Of a stretch of DNA of 64,000 bases, positions 23,654 through 32,732 are shown piece by piece; position 1 is the first letter of the stretch; each line of letters starts with the position of its first letter. This DNA comes from Acidobacteriota bacterium (lineage in GTDB: Bacteria; Acidobacteriota; Thermoanaerobaculia; UBA5066). The translations under genes and the position numbers were made by a program. The notes beneath the pieces were generated by a model, which ran no database searches, was not told the DNA's origin, and saw nothing but the letters and a program-made list of their open reading frames with translations. The stretch covers positions 248,001-312,000 of the forward strand of contig JADJVE010000019.1 in assembly GCA_016716715.1 (NCBI GenBank), given 5' to 3'.

Positions 23654-24906
23654 GTAAAACCGCATTCATCCTCAACGGCGCCCGGACGCCGTTCGCGCGC
23701 ATGGGCACCGACTTCATGCGCGTGTCGGCGGTCGACCTCGGCCGGGCCGCTGCCGTCGAGGCGATGGCCCGCTCGGGCATCGAGCCCTCGGCCGTCGACC
23801 AGTCGATCTTCGGCAACATCGCGACGCCCGTCGACGCCGCGAACATCGCGCGGATCATCGCGCTCCGCGCGGGCGTTCCGAAGGAGAAGCCGGCGCACTC
23901 CGTCTCGCGCAACTGCGCGTCCGGGATCGAGTCCGTCGTCGAGGCCGCGCGGCTGATCGCCGTCGGCGAGGCGGACGTCGTCCTCGCGGGCGGCGTCGAG
24001 AACATGACGCAGATCCCGTTCCTCTACCGCGACAGCGTCAAGGGCGTGTTCGCGAAGGCCGGGATGGCGAAGACGGCCGGCCAGCGCCTCGGCGCGCTCT
24101 CCGGCATGCCGTGGAAGGACCTCCTGAATCCGGTCATCGGCCTCAAGGAGGGGCTCAACGATCCCGCCTGCGACCTCGGGATGGGCGACACGGCCGAGAT
24201 CCTCGCGAAGGAAGGGCACCTCACGCGCGAGGAGCAGGACCACTTTGCGCTCCGCTCGCACCAGCGCGCCGCCGAGGCGCGGTCCAAGCTGGCCGCCGAA
24301 ATCGTGCCGGTCCCGGTCCCGCCGGACTACGACCGCGTGCTCACGTTCGACAACGGCGTGCGCGAGAACCAGACGATGGAAGCGCTCGCGAAGCTAAAGC
24401 CGGTCTTCGACCGCCGCTACGGCACGGTCACGGCCGGCAACTCGTCGCAGATCACGGACGGCGGCGCGGCCGTCGTCGTCGCCTCGGAGGAGTTCGTCGC
24501 GAAACATGGCCTGAAGCCCATCGGCCGCGTGGAGAGCTGGGGCTTCGCGGGCCTCGAGCCCGAGCGCATGGGCCTCGGCCCGGCGCGCTCGACGCCGATC
24601 GCCCTGAAGAAAGCCGGCCTCTCGATGAAGGACATCGGCCTCGTCGAGATGAACGAGGCGTTCGCGGCGCAGATCCTCGCGAACCTCAAGGAGTTCGCCG
24701 CCTCGAAGGAGCTCGGCGAGATCCCGTTGGACATCCTGAACGTGAACGGCGGGGCCATTGCCCTCGGACACCCCGTGGGCTGCACGGGCACCCGCCTCAT
24801 CCTGACGCTCCTCCTCGAGATGCGGCGGCGCAAGGTCCGGCACGGGCTCGCGACCCTCTGCGTCGGCGGCGGGCAGGGCGCGTCCGTGATCCTGGAGGCG
24901 GTGTGA
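23650..24906 (+). CDS. fadA: Acetyl-CoA C-acyltransferase (thiolase)
   Basis: 418 residues from GTG 23650, which overlaps the TetR stop; AGGAGA lies about 9 bp upstream. The nucleophile is Cys89 in S-R-N-C-A-S-G, and the C-terminal pair is His374 and Cys378 in G-H-P-V-G-C-T-G. N-E-A-F-A lies near residue 335. It cleaves 3-ketoacyl-CoA with CoA in the last step of beta-oxidation and should form a complex with the FadB-type protein encoded next (overlap 1 bp). Confidence 0.93.
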   Translation: MSKTAFILNGARTPFARMGTDFMRVSAVDLGRAAAVEAMARSGIEPSAVDQSIFGNIATPVDAANIARIIALRAGVPKEKPAHSVSRNCASGIESVVEAARLIAVGEADVVLAGGVENMTQIPFLYRDSVKGVFAKAGMAKTAGQRLGALSGMPWKDLLNPVIGLKEGLNDPACDLGMGDTAEILAKEGHLTREEQDHFALRSHQRAAEARSKLAAEIVPVPVPPDYDRVLTFDNGVRENQTMEALAKLKPVFDRRYGTVTAGNSSQITDGGAAVVVASEEFVAKHGLKPIGRVESWGFAGLEPERMGLGPARSTPIALKKAGLSMKDIGLVEMNEAFAAQILANLKEFAASKELGEIPLDILNVNGGAIALGHPVGCTGTRLILTLLLEMRRRKVRHGLATLCVGGGQGASVILEAV

Positions 24907-27113
24907 TGGCGACCCTCGTGGAAGAAACCGTTCCCGTGAAGAGCGCCGCGGCCCCGGCGTCCGCCTTCCGTCTCATCGTCGAGGCCGACGGCCTCGCCGT
25001 CCTCGAGTTCGACACGCCGGGGGAGAAGGTCAACAAGTACTCCCGTTCCGTCGTGATGGAGTTCGATCGCGTGCTCGATTCGCTCGCGGCACGGACCGAC
25101 GTCAAGGCGCTCGTCCTGATTTCGCGGAAGCCCGGAATCTTCATCGCGGGCGCCGACGTGAACGAGATCGCGAAGGCCGACGCGGGCTCGGATCCCGAGA
25201 TGATCCGGGGCCCGCACCGCACCTTCAACAAGCTCGCGAACCTGCCGTTTCCCACGGTTGCCGCGATCGACGGCGCCTGCGTGGGCGGCGGCTGCGAGAC
25301 GGTTCTCTCGATGGACTGGCGCCTCGCCTCCGACTCGCCGAAGACGCAGATCGGCCTGCCGGAGATCAAGCTCGGGATCCTCCCCGCCTGGGGCGGCACG
25401 ACGCGCCTGCCCCGCATGATCGGCCTCGCGGGCGCGCTCGACGTCATCCTCGCGGGCAAGGTTCTCGACGCGAAGCGCGCGAAGAAGGCCGGCCTCGTGG
25501 ACGAGGTCGTCCCGGCCGCGCTCCTCGAAGAGGTCGCCAAGGGCTACGCCCTCAGGAAGATCGGCACGAAGAAGCGCTCGAACGCGGGACCGGGCGGCGG
25601 GCCTGTGCGCGTCCGCGAGGCCTCGCTCGTCGAGAAGTTTCTCGAGGGGCCCGGCAAGGGCATCGTTTTCTCGAAGGCCCGCGCCTCCGTCATGAAGGAG
25701 ACGAAGGGCCACTACCCGGCGCCGCTCGCGGCGCTCTCCGTCGTCGAGAAGGGCTTCGGAGCCCCCTTCGACAAGGCTCTCGAGTACGAGGTCGAGGGCG
25801 TCGGGACGCTCATCGGAACGCCGACGATGCGTTCTCTCGTCGGCCTCTTCTTCCGCATGGAAGAGGTCAAGAAGGAGACGGGCGTCGAAGCGCTCGGCGT
25901 CGGCGTCGTCAAGCCGCGCAGGATCGGCCGCGTCGGCGTCCTCGGCGCGGGCGTCATGGGCGGCGGCATCGCGCAGCTCGCGGCCGACAAGGGCCTGCCC
26001 GTGCGCATGAAGGACATCAAGCCCGAGGCGCTCGCCCTCGGGTACGCGCAGGCCGCGCGGATCTGGAAGGAGAAGCTGAAGAAGCGTCGGATGACCCGCG
26101 CCCAGTTCGCGGGGAAGATGTCGCTCCTCGGCGGCTCGCTCGAGTACGCCGGCTTCGAGACGTGCGACATCACGATCGAAGCCGTGCTCGAGAAGATGGC
26201 CGTCAAGCACGCCGTCCTCGCCGAGTGGGAAAAGATCGTCCCGGCGACCGCGATCTTCGCATCCAACACCTCGACGCTCCCGATCACGGAGATCGCCGCG
26301 AACGCGGCCCACCCCGAGCGCGTCGTCGGCATGCACTTCTTCAACCCGGTTTACAAGATGCCGCTCGTCGAGGTCATCTACGGGACGAAGACCGACCCCG
26401 AGGTCACGGCGACGATCTTCGATCTCGCGAAGCGAATGGGGAAGACGCCGGTCGTCGTGAAGGACTCGCCGGGCTTCCTCGTCAACCGCATCCTCGGGCC
26501 GTACATCGCCGAGGGCGCGCGGCTCGTCCTGGAGGGCGTCGACTTCACGGCGATCGACAAGGCCATGCGCGCGTTCGGAATGCCCGTCGGCCCGATCGAG
26601 CTCCTCGACGACGTCGGGATCGACGTCGCCGCGAAGGCCTCCGAGACGCTCTCGAAGACCTGGCCCGACCGCATGCCGCAGGACCCGGCGCTCGACAAGC
26701 TCGTCGCGGCGGGGCGCATTGGAAGGAAAGCGAAGAAGGGGTTCTATTCCTACGAAGGAGACAGGCGCGGCGGACCGGATCAGGCGGTGTATGCCGAGCT
26801 CGGCCTCTCTTCACCTTCAAAGAATCTTTCTTCCTCCGAAATCCAGGACCGCCTCGTTCTTCCGATGATCAACGAGGCGGCGTACTGCCTTTCCGAGGGC
26901 GTCGTCGCGAGCCCAGCGAAGCTGGACCTCGCGATGATCTTCGGCACGGGCTTCCCGCCCTTCCGCGGCGGGCTCTGCGCGCATGCGGACGCGCTCGGCG
27001 CGAAAGCGGTCGTCGAGGCGCTCCAGAAGCTGGCGAAGGAAAAAGGCGGCCGGTTCGCTCCGGCTCCGCTCCTGATCGAAATGGCGCGCACGAACAAGAA
27101 ATTCTTCGCATGA
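24906..27113 (+). CDS. fadB: Multifunctional FadB: enoyl-CoA hydratase / 3-hydroxyacyl-CoA dehydrogenase
   Basis: 735 residues. The crotonase half (about 15-230) has I-A-G-A-D-V-N-E-I, D-G-A-C-V-G-G-G-C-E and L-P-E-I-K-L-G-I-L-P-A-W-G-G. The dehydrogenase half begins with G-V-L-G-A-G-V-M-G-G-G-I-A near 346 and has H-F-F-N-P-V near 475. The last two 3HCDH domains follow (F-L-V-N-R-I-L, and G-T-G-F-P-P-F-R-G-G). It performs hydration and oxidation of enoyl-CoA. Near residue 635 (S-S-P-S-K-N-L-S-S-S-E) a loop is encoded by the dispersed motif. Confidence 0.93.
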   Translation: MATLVEETVPVKSAAAPASAFRLIVEADGLAVLEFDTPGEKVNKYSRSVVMEFDRVLDSLAARTDVKALVLISRKPGIFIAGADVNEIAKADAGSDPEMIRGPHRTFNKLANLPFPTVAAIDGACVGGGCETVLSMDWRLASDSPKTQIGLPEIKLGILPAWGGTTRLPRMIGLAGALDVILAGKVLDAKRAKKAGLVDEVVPAALLEEVAKGYALRKIGTKKRSNAGPGGGPVRVREASLVEKFLEGPGKGIVFSKARASVMKETKGHYPAPLAALSVVEKGFGAPFDKALEYEVEGVGTLIGTPTMRSLVGLFFRMEEVKKETGVEALGVGVVKPRRIGRVGVLGAGVMGGGIAQLAADKGLPVRMKDIKPEALALGYAQAARIWKEKLKKRRMTRAQFAGKMSLLGGSLEYAGFETCDITIEAVLEKMAVKHAVLAEWEKIVPATAIFASNTSTLPITEIAANAAHPERVVGMHFFNPVYKMPLVEVIYGTKTDPEVTATIFDLAKRMGKTPVVVKDSPGFLVNRILGPYIAEGARLVLEGVDFTAIDKAMRAFGMPVGPIELLDDVGIDVAAKASETLSKTWPDRMPQDPALDKLVAAGRIGRKAKKGFYSYEGDRRGGPDQAVYAELGLSSPSKNLSSSEIQDRLVLPMINEAAYCLSEGVVASPAKLDLAMIFGTGFPPFRGGLCAHADALGAKAVVEALQKLAKEKGGRFAPAPLLIEMARTNKKFFA
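26719..26765 (+). repeat. Dispersed motif, possible purine arm in fadB
   Basis: A degenerate copy: GGAAGGAAAGCGAAGAAGG, then GTTCTATTCCTACGAAGG. The encoded K-K-G-F-Y-S-Y is usual for the family, so only the codon choice is odd. Rated low on its own; the partner at 26804-26838 is clear. Confidence 0.3.
26804..26838 (-). repeat. Dispersed motif, pyrimidine arm in fadB
   Basis: On the minus strand it reads GGAAGAAAGATTCTTTGAAG, then GTGAAGAGAGGC, a close match to the forward core. It encodes a serine-rich loop of FadB. Confidence 0.7.
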
Positions 27114-27124
27114 GGGGAGCCGAG

Positions 27125-28897
27125 ATGTCCACAGTCAAAGAAGAAACGAAGCACGAGACCACCACCGAGGTCGAATCGTTCCTCAAGTCGCTCTACCAGG
27201 GGCACATCGCCGAGGACCTCGTCTTCCCGTATCCGGAGATCCCGGCCGACGTGAAGGAGACGGTGGGGGCGTTCGCGGACGCCTGGACCGACTTCGACGC
27301 GGCGAACCTGAACTCCGAGAAGATGGACGCGGAGCACCACTTCCCGCGCGAGGCCGTCAAGGCCATGGGCGAGCTCGGCGTCCTCGGGATGACGATTCCC
27401 GAGGAGTACGGCGGCAGCGGCTTCGGCTCCGCGGCGTACTGCCGGATGACGGAGACGGTCGCGCCGCTCGACGCGACGGCCTCCATCGTGATCGGCGCCC
27501 ACCTGTCGATCGGGCTCAAGCCCCTCGTCCTCTTCGGAAGCGAGGAGCAGAAGAAGAAGTGGCTGCCCGACCTCGCGACGGGCAAGCTCGTCGCGGCGTT
27601 CTGCCTCACGGAGCCCGAGGCGGGCTCGGACGCAGGCTCGCTCAAGACGACGGCCGACTACGACGCTGCGACGGACACGTACGTCCTGAACGGGACCAAG
27701 CAGTGGATCTCGAACGGCGGCTTCGCGTCGTTCTTCTCGGTCTTCGCGCGTATCCCGTCCGGCGAGAAGGACGGCCACAAGGAAGTCTCCTGCTTCGCGG
27801 TCGTCACGAACCCGGACGGGACGCTCCCCGGTCTCACGCGCGGCCCCGAGGAAAAGAAGCTGGGCCTCTGCGCCTCGTCGACCTGCCAGATCATCTTCGA
27901 GAACTGCCGGATCCCCGCCGCCAACCTCATCGGCGAGAAGGGTCACGGCTTCAAGTACGCGCTCGAGACGCTCAACACCGGACGCACGTCGCTCGGCGCG
28001 GGTTCGGTCGGCGGCTCGAAGTGGATGATCAAGCTCGCGGTCGAGCACGCGACGCAGCGCAAGCAGTTCAAGCAGCGCATCGCCGACTTCGAGATGATCC
28101 GCCACAAGATTACGAAGATGACGGCGACGACGTACGCCCTCGAGTCCATGGTTTACCTGACCGCGAGCCTCGTCGACCGGCACATCGACTATTCGCTGGA
28201 AGGTGCCTGCTGCAAGGTGTTCGGAACCGAGGTCCTCTGGCAGAACATCAACGACGGCCTCCAGATCGCGGGCGGCAACGGCTTCATGAACGAGTACCCG
28301 TACGGGCGCGCGCTCCGCGACAGCCGCATCAACATGATCTTCGAGGGGACGAACGAGATCCTCCGCCTCCTGATCGCGCTCTCGGGCATGAAGGAGCTCG
28401 GCGACTCGCTCAAGGAGGTCCAGAGCGCGCTCAAGAGCCCGCTCGCCCAGCGCGGCATCCTGACCGAGTACGCCCACAAGCGCATGAAGGGCGTCATCAC
28501 GCACGACAAGCTCACGAAGGTGCACCCGTCGCTCGCGCCCGAGGCCGACCAGGTCGGCCGGTACGCGGGCATCTTCGCGAACGCCTGCGAGACGATCCTG
28601 CGCAAGCACGGGAAGAAGGTCATCGACCGCGAGTACCAGCAGGAACGCATCGCGGACATCCTCATCGACCTCTACGCGCAGATCGCGACGCTCTCGCGCG
28701 TGACCTCCTCCATCGCGAAGAAGGGCGAGGAGAAGGCGGCCGGCGAGGTCGAGATCGCCCGGTGGTTCTGCAACGAGGCCAAGCACCGCATGGTCGCGAA
28801 CCTCAAGGCGCTCGAGAAGAACCGCGACGCCGACTGCACGAAGATCAGCGACCGGGTTTACGAGGGCGGCGGGTATCCCTACGACCTCTGGGCCTGA
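27125..28897 (+). CDS. Acyl-CoA dehydrogenase (VLCAD/ACAD9-like, long form)
   Basis: 590 residues, 11 bp after fadB. The FAD and substrate signatures are L-T-E-P-E-A-G-S-D-A-G and W-I-S-N-G-G near residues 160-200. The catalytic base is Glu407 in F-E-G-T-N-E-I-L. R-K-Q-F-K-Q-R-I lies near 317. The extra C-terminal domain of about 160 residues is the type seen in very-long-chain dehydrogenases. It starts the beta-oxidation cycle, passing electrons to ETF; no ETF gene is in the window. It completes a four-gene fad operon. Confidence 0.93.
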   Translation: MSTVKEETKHETTTEVESFLKSLYQGHIAEDLVFPYPEIPADVKETVGAFADAWTDFDAANLNSEKMDAEHHFPREAVKAMGELGVLGMTIPEEYGGSGFGSAAYCRMTETVAPLDATASIVIGAHLSIGLKPLVLFGSEEQKKKWLPDLATGKLVAAFCLTEPEAGSDAGSLKTTADYDAATDTYVLNGTKQWISNGGFASFFSVFARIPSGEKDGHKEVSCFAVVTNPDGTLPGLTRGPEEKKLGLCASSTCQIIFENCRIPAANLIGEKGHGFKYALETLNTGRTSLGAGSVGGSKWMIKLAVEHATQRKQFKQRIADFEMIRHKITKMTATTYALESMVYLTASLVDRHIDYSLEGACCKVFGTEVLWQNINDGLQIAGGNGFMNEYPYGRALRDSRINMIFEGTNEILRLLIALSGMKELGDSLKEVQSALKSPLAQRGILTEYAHKRMKGVITHDKLTKVHPSLAPEADQVGRYAGIFANACETILRKHGKKVIDREYQQERIADILIDLYAQIATLSRVTSSIAKKGEEKAAGEVEIARWFCNEAKHRMVANLKALEKNRDADCTKISDRVYEGGGYPYDLWA

Positions 28898-28916
28898 TCG
28901 CGGCTTCATCCGGACG

Positions 28917-29852
28917 TTGATCGTCCCGACCCCGTTCCCGGTCGGGCCGGTCAACGTCCACCTGATCCTGCGCGACCCGGTCACGATCGTCGACTCCGGC
29001 CCGCTCACGGACGCCGCGTGGGAGGTCCTCGTGGCGGGGCTCGCGGCGCACGGCCTCGCCGTCGCCGACGTGAGGCGGATCCTGCTCACGCACGGGCATC
29101 ACGACCACTACGGCCTCGCCGCGAAGGTCGCGGACGCCTCCGGCGCGCAGATCTGGGGCGGCGCGCTCGACCGCAACAACTTCCGCCAGGAGCGGCACCC
29201 GAAGCTCCTGCTCGACGACATGGCGCGCTCCGGCTTCGGGGTCGCGACGCGCTTCGCGGTCGTCGCGGCGATCGCCGCCGTCGACCACTTCGCCAAGCCG
29301 CTCGAGGCGTGGGACGAGCTCCGGGGAGGCGAGACTCTCGCGGGCGACGGCTGGAGCGTCGTCGTCCGCTCGACGCCGGGCCACACGCCCGGCAGCCTCA
29401 CGTTCGAGGTGCCCGAGGCCGGAATCCTCTTCACGGGCGACACCGTCCTCAAGGACATCACGCCGAACGCCGTGATCGACGAAGACCCGCTCGAGCCCGG
29501 CAAGCCCTTCAGGAGCGTCTCGACGTATTTCCGGACGCTCGAGGAGATCGGCCGGACGAATGCGGGGGAGACGCTTCTCACGGGCCACGGCGCGCCGATC
29601 CCGGACTGGCACGTCCACAAGGGCGGGCTCGACCGCCGCTACCGCCTGCGCGTCGACCAGATCCTGAGGCAGCTCGCGAAGGGCCCGGCGACGGCGCGCG
29701 ACCTCGTGACGGCGATCTTCCCGCGCGTGAAGACGCTCAACGTCTTCCTCGCGTTCAGCGAGATCGCCGGCTTCCTCATGTATCTCGAGGACGAGGGCCG
29801 CGTCGAGAAGCTCGTCGAGGCGACCCGGGACCGCTACAGGCTCGTCGCCTGA
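28917..29852 (+). CDS. Metallo-beta-lactamase-fold hydrolase
   Basis: 311 residues from a TTG at 28917, nineteen bases after the ACAD stop. The zinc motif is T-H-G-H-H-D-H-Y-G near residues 58-66. A later P-G-H-T-P-G-S (near 155), F-T-G-D-T-V and G-H-G-A-P-I complete the site. The last 80 residues are a winged-helix-like extension (R-Y-R-L-R-V-D-Q-I-L-R-Q-L), as in LACTB2/GloB2-type proteins. It probably hydrolyses a thioester or related ester; its place after the fad genes fits a CoA-thioester substrate, but this is inference. Confidence 0.8.
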   Translation: MIVPTPFPVGPVNVHLILRDPVTIVDSGPLTDAAWEVLVAGLAAHGLAVADVRRILLTHGHHDHYGLAAKVADASGAQIWGGALDRNNFRQERHPKLLLDDMARSGFGVATRFAVVAAIAAVDHFAKPLEAWDELRGGETLAGDGWSVVVRSTPGHTPGSLTFEVPEAGILFTGDTVLKDITPNAVIDEDPLEPGKPFRSVSTYFRTLEEIGRTNAGETLLTGHGAPIPDWHVHKGGLDRRYRLRVDQILRQLAKGPATARDLVTAIFPRVKTLNVFLAFSEIAGFLMYLEDEGRVEKLVEATRDRYRLVA

Positions 29853-29871
29853 GCGCGGTTCCGCGCCCGCC

Positions 29872-30567
29872 TCAGCGGCACCGGACCTTGAGGGACGAGA
29901 CCCTGTCTTCGCCGACCGCCGTGTTCTTCAGGTTGTTGTCCCGCTCGCGGAAATCCGTGCTGCGGCCGCGGTATCCGGGAAGCTCGTAGAGCGTCACGAT
30001 GCAGCCCGGCGAGACGTCGATCGAGCTCGCCATCCGCGAGCCGAAGCGCGTGCGGTCGAGATCCGGGACGTCCCGGTCGAAGAACCCGCGGGGCCCCTGC
30101 CCGTCGCGGTCGCGGTAGAGAATCGCGCCGCGCTGGCCGGACTCCCAGTGCCCCCAGCCTCCCTCTCCTCCTCCGTGCGGCGGCCGGTGCTCCGGCTGCG
30201 GGTCGGGGCGCCAGCCCGGGTAGTTTCCGCGGCAGTTCACCCGGAGAGAGGACGCAGCGTACTCGCCGACACCCGTGTTCCCGAGGTTGTTGTCGTCGTC
30301 GCGGAAGACCGTGGAGCGGCCCTTGTAGTAGGGGTACTGGTACAGGACCGCCGTGCAGCCCGGCGGCACCGCGATCGAGGCCGCACGGCGGCTGCCGAAC
30401 TGCGTGTACTTCAGGTCCGGCACGTCGTCGTGAAACGTCTGGCGCGGCCCGCTCAGATAGTGATTTTGAAAAAGCGTGACGCCCTGCGCGCGGGCGTCGG
30501 GAGTGAATCCGAAGGCTCCAGCCAGGGCGAGAACGCACCCGAAGGTCGGGAAACGAGGAGTTCGCAT
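29872..30567 (-). CDS. Exported double beta/gamma-crystallin-like protein
   Basis: 231 residues from ATG 30567, with a signal peptide (F-G-C-V-L-A-L-A-G-A-F-G-F). Two crystallin-like units are seen, with V-T-L-F-Q-N-H-Y-L-S-G and A-I-L-Y-R-D-R-D-G-Q-G as first Greek-key strands. Each has Y-x-G-R-S-T-x-F-R (Y-K-G-R-S-T, Y-R-G-R-S-T) and a D-x-x-N-x-L-x-N turn. A Gly/His/Pro-rich linker separates them. Such domains often bind calcium and stabilise exported proteins. It follows thiD by 20 bp and may share its transcript. Confidence 0.75.
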   Translation of the reverse strand: MRTPRFPTFGCVLALAGAFGFTPDARAQGVTLFQNHYLSGPRQTFHDDVPDLKYTQFGSRRAASIAVPPGCTAVLYQYPYYKGRSTVFRDDDNNLGNTGVGEYAASSLRVNCRGNYPGWRPDPQPEHRPPHGGGEGGWGHWESGQRGAILYRDRDGQGPRGFFDRDVPDLDRTRFGSRMASSIDVSPGCIVTLYELPGYRGRSTDFRERDNNLKNTAVGEDRVSSLKVRCR

Positions 30568-30587
30568 TGAATCCTCCGATTGCGACT

Positions 30588-31328
30588 TTACAACGCGGCC
30601 GCGATCGCGCGGCGCACGAACGCGAGGCCGTGCTCGACGGCGTCCGGCAGCGTCTCCCCTCCCGCGAGGTATGCGGTGATGGCCGCCGAGAGCGTGTCCC
30701 CCGCGCCCGGCACCGCCCATTCCCCGAGGCGAGGCGCGGCAAAGGCGCGCCACGTCCGGCCGTCCAGCAGCCCGTCGACGACGACGTCGCCGTCTGCGTG
30801 GCCGCCCTTGATGAGGACCGCCCGCGGGCCGTACGCCTGGATCGCCCGCGCGGCGCGCTTTGCGTCTCCCTCGCCGCGGATCGGAAAGCCGGCGAGGAGG
30901 GACGCCTCCGGGAGGTTCGGCGTGACGAGAGCCGCAGAGGGGAGAAGCTCCTTCAGAAACGCCGCCCACGAGGGGGCCGCGAGCAGCCGCGGGCCGGATC
31001 GGGAGACGAGGACCGGGTCCACGACGTACGGGATGCGCCGCCGGACGAGATCGGCCGCGACGAGCCGCACGACGGGGGTCCGGGACAGGAATCCGACTTT
31101 CGCGGCGGAAGGGAGGGGGCCCTCGGCAAGGGCCTCGAGCTGTGCGCGAACCGCCGCGGCCGGCAGTTCGTGGAGTACGCCCGCCGCCCGCCCCGTCCGG
31201 GCGGCGACGGCGGTCACGACGGAGGCGCACCGGACCCCGAGGGCGGCGAAAACGGCGAGGTCGCCCTGCAGTCCGCCCGTCCCCGTCGGGTCGGCGGCGT
31301 GCACGGTGAGAGCGGTCGCGGGCGCCAC
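30588..31328 (-). CDS. thiD: Hydroxymethylpyrimidine/phosphomethylpyrimidine kinase
   Basis: 246 residues from GTG 31328. The family start is present: A-A-D-P-T-G-T-G-G-L-Q-G-D, where S-G-G-G/A-G-I-Q-A-D is more usual. V-D-P-V-L-V and T-P-N-L-P-E-A are in the middle, and the anion hole is V-P-G-A-G-D-T-L-S-A-A-I. It phosphorylates HMP and HMP-P for thiamine synthesis. No other thi gene is adjacent. Divergent from the peroxiredoxin gene; 47 bp separate the starts. Confidence 0.87.
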   Translation of the reverse strand: MAPATALTVHAADPTGTGGLQGDLAVFAALGVRCASVVTAVAARTGRAAGVLHELPAAAVRAQLEALAEGPLPSAAKVGFLSRTPVVRLVAADLVRRRIPYVVDPVLVSRSGPRLLAAPSWAAFLKELLPSAALVTPNLPEASLLAGFPIRGEGDAKRAARAIQAYGPRAVLIKGGHADGDVVVDGLLDGRTWRAFAAPRLGEWAVPGAGDTLSAAITAYLAGGETLPDAVEHGLAFVRRAIAAAL

Positions 31329-31375
31329 GGGCCGAGCTTACTTTGGTATTCTCCGGCGCCGGAGGAATCGCGCGC

Positions 31376-32389
31376 ATGTCCGAAGAAAACAAGGCCCCCG
31401 CGGCCCTTGCCGCCGGGTCGATCGCCCCCGATTTCACGCTTCCGGCGCGTTCCGGAAAGTCGATCTCCCTGCACGATTTCGCGGGTCAGAAGGACGTCCT
31501 CATCTACTTCTACCCGAAGGACGACACCCCGGGCTGCACGCGCGAGTCCTGCAGCCTGCGCGACGGCTGGGCCGACCTCGGCAAGGCCGGCATCGAGGTG
31601 CTCGGCATCTCGCGCGACGACGCCGCGTCGCACAACGCGTTCGCCGCGAAGTACAACCTGCCGTTCGAGCTCCTGACCGACGCCGACCATTCCGTCCACG
31701 AGAAGTACGGTGCGTGGGGCCAGAACCCGAACCCCGCATGGGGCGTCGGGCCCCTCAGGAAGTCGTTCCTCGTCGGCAAGGACGGCAAGGTCAAGCACGT
31801 GTTCGACAAGGTCGACACCGAGCGCCACGCAGACCAGGTCCTCAGGGCCGCGGGCTTCACGCCCGCTCCGAAGCCGGCCCCGGCTCCGGCCGTTGCTCCG
31901 GCCCCGAAGCCGGCGGCTCCGACCGTGTCCTCGGTCGCCGATGCGGCGAGGACGGCCGTGGCGACTGCCGTCGCGAAGGTCGCCGAGAAGGTCGAGAAGG
32001 CTGCTGTGGCGGTGGAAAAGGCAGCCCTGAACACGGCCGCCCCCGCGGCTCCCAGAATCGCCGCCGCGAAGAAAGCGGTGAAGAAGGTGGTCAAGAAGGC
32101 CGTCCGCAAGGCGAAGAAGGCCGTCGCGAAGGTGAAGGCCAGCAGGCCCGCGCGCAAGGCGAAGGTCAAGAAAGCCATCCGCAAGGTGAAGAGGGCCGTC
32201 GCGAAGGCGAAGGTCAAGAAGGCAGTCCGTAAGGTGAAGAAGGCCGCGCCGAAGAAGAAGGCCGCGAAGCGGACCGCGCGGCGCACGGCCCGGAAGGCCG
32301 TGCGGAAGGTGAAACGAGCGGTCCGGAAGGCGAAGAAGGCCGCTCCGAAGAGCCGGGCCAAGAAGACCGCCAAGCGGAAGAAGCGGTAA
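31376..32389 (+). CDS. Peroxiredoxin (BCP type) fused to a histone-H1-like tail
   Basis: 337 residues from ATG 31376, set by GGAGGAA ten bases upstream. Residues 1-155 form a complete BCP/PrxQ domain. The peroxidatic Cys54 is in D-D-T-P-G-C-T-R-E, with Cys59 four residues later as resolving cysteine. After a Pro/Ala-rich linker, residues about 185-337 are nearly all Lys, Ala, Val and Arg, with repeated A-K-K-A, V-K-K-A and R-K-V-K-R-A units. This is the composition of bacterial H1/HctB-like DNA-binding tails. The fusion suggests peroxide detoxification bound to the nucleoid or RNA. TATTCT at 31347-31352 may be a -10 box. Confidence 0.85.
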   Translation: MSEENKAPAALAAGSIAPDFTLPARSGKSISLHDFAGQKDVLIYFYPKDDTPGCTRESCSLRDGWADLGKAGIEVLGISRDDAASHNAFAAKYNLPFELLTDADHSVHEKYGAWGQNPNPAWGVGPLRKSFLVGKDGKVKHVFDKVDTERHADQVLRAAGFTPAPKPAPAPAVAPAPKPAAPTVSSVADAARTAVATAVAKVAEKVEKAAVAVEKAALNTAAPAAPRIAAAKKAVKKVVKKAVRKAKKAVAKVKASRPARKAKVKKAIRKVKRAVAKAKVKKAVRKVKKAAPKKKAAKRTARRTARKAVRKVKRAVRKAKKAAPKSRAKKTAKRKKR

Positions 32390-32397
32390 GGAGCCCG

Positions 32398-32712
32398 GTG
32401 GAGGAGACGAACCGCATCCGGGTGACGGACCGCGCCCTCGCCGCCCTCAGGGCCGAGGGATGGGAACCCGGCAGGACCTGCCTCGTCGTGCGGCACGTCC
32501 TCGGATGCGGCGGCTCCGGGTACCGGATCACTTTCTCGGAGCGTCCGCTCGAGGACGGTCGGCGCGTGGACGCCGGCGGCGGCCTCGTCGTGTGGCTCGA
32601 CCCCTATTCCTACTCGCGCCTCGACGGCGCGTCCATCGACTACGACCCGGAAAAGGAGACCGAGGGCTTCCTGCTCGACCACCCGGATGCGGCATTCGCC
32701 GCGTTCTGCTGA
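32398..32712 (+). CDS. A-type (HesB/IscA-like) iron-sulfur protein
   Basis: 104 residues from GTG 32398, with AAGGAG overlapping the upstream stop. The middle carries the family-like V-L-G-C-G-G-S-G-Y-R-I-T-F and the later I-D-Y-D-P-E region, followed by D-H-P-D-A. The usual C-terminal C-x-C is absent: only F-A-A-F-C ends the protein. The first Cys (C-G-G) and the last Cys remain. It may bind or deliver a cluster with altered ligands, or be a structural relative. Confidence 0.6.
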   Translation: MEETNRIRVTDRALAALRAEGWEPGRTCLVVRHVLGCGGSGYRITFSERPLEDGRRVDAGGGLVVWLDPYSYSRLDGASIDYDPEKETEGFLLDHPDAAFAAFC

Positions 32713-32732
32713 CGCGCGGCCCCGAACCCGCC

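Noticed and set aside
4602..26838. Insertion-sequence termini as an explanation of the paired motif copies
   Set aside because: The sequence between arms is conserved host-gene coding sequence (for example the GT39 L-T-K-G-P segment), not a transposase or foreign cargo, and no target-site duplications are visible.
27096..27117. GAAATTCTTCGCATGAGG at the end of fadB as a motif copy
   Set aside because: Only the central bases match and the codons encode an ordinary basic C-terminus; not distinguishable from chance.
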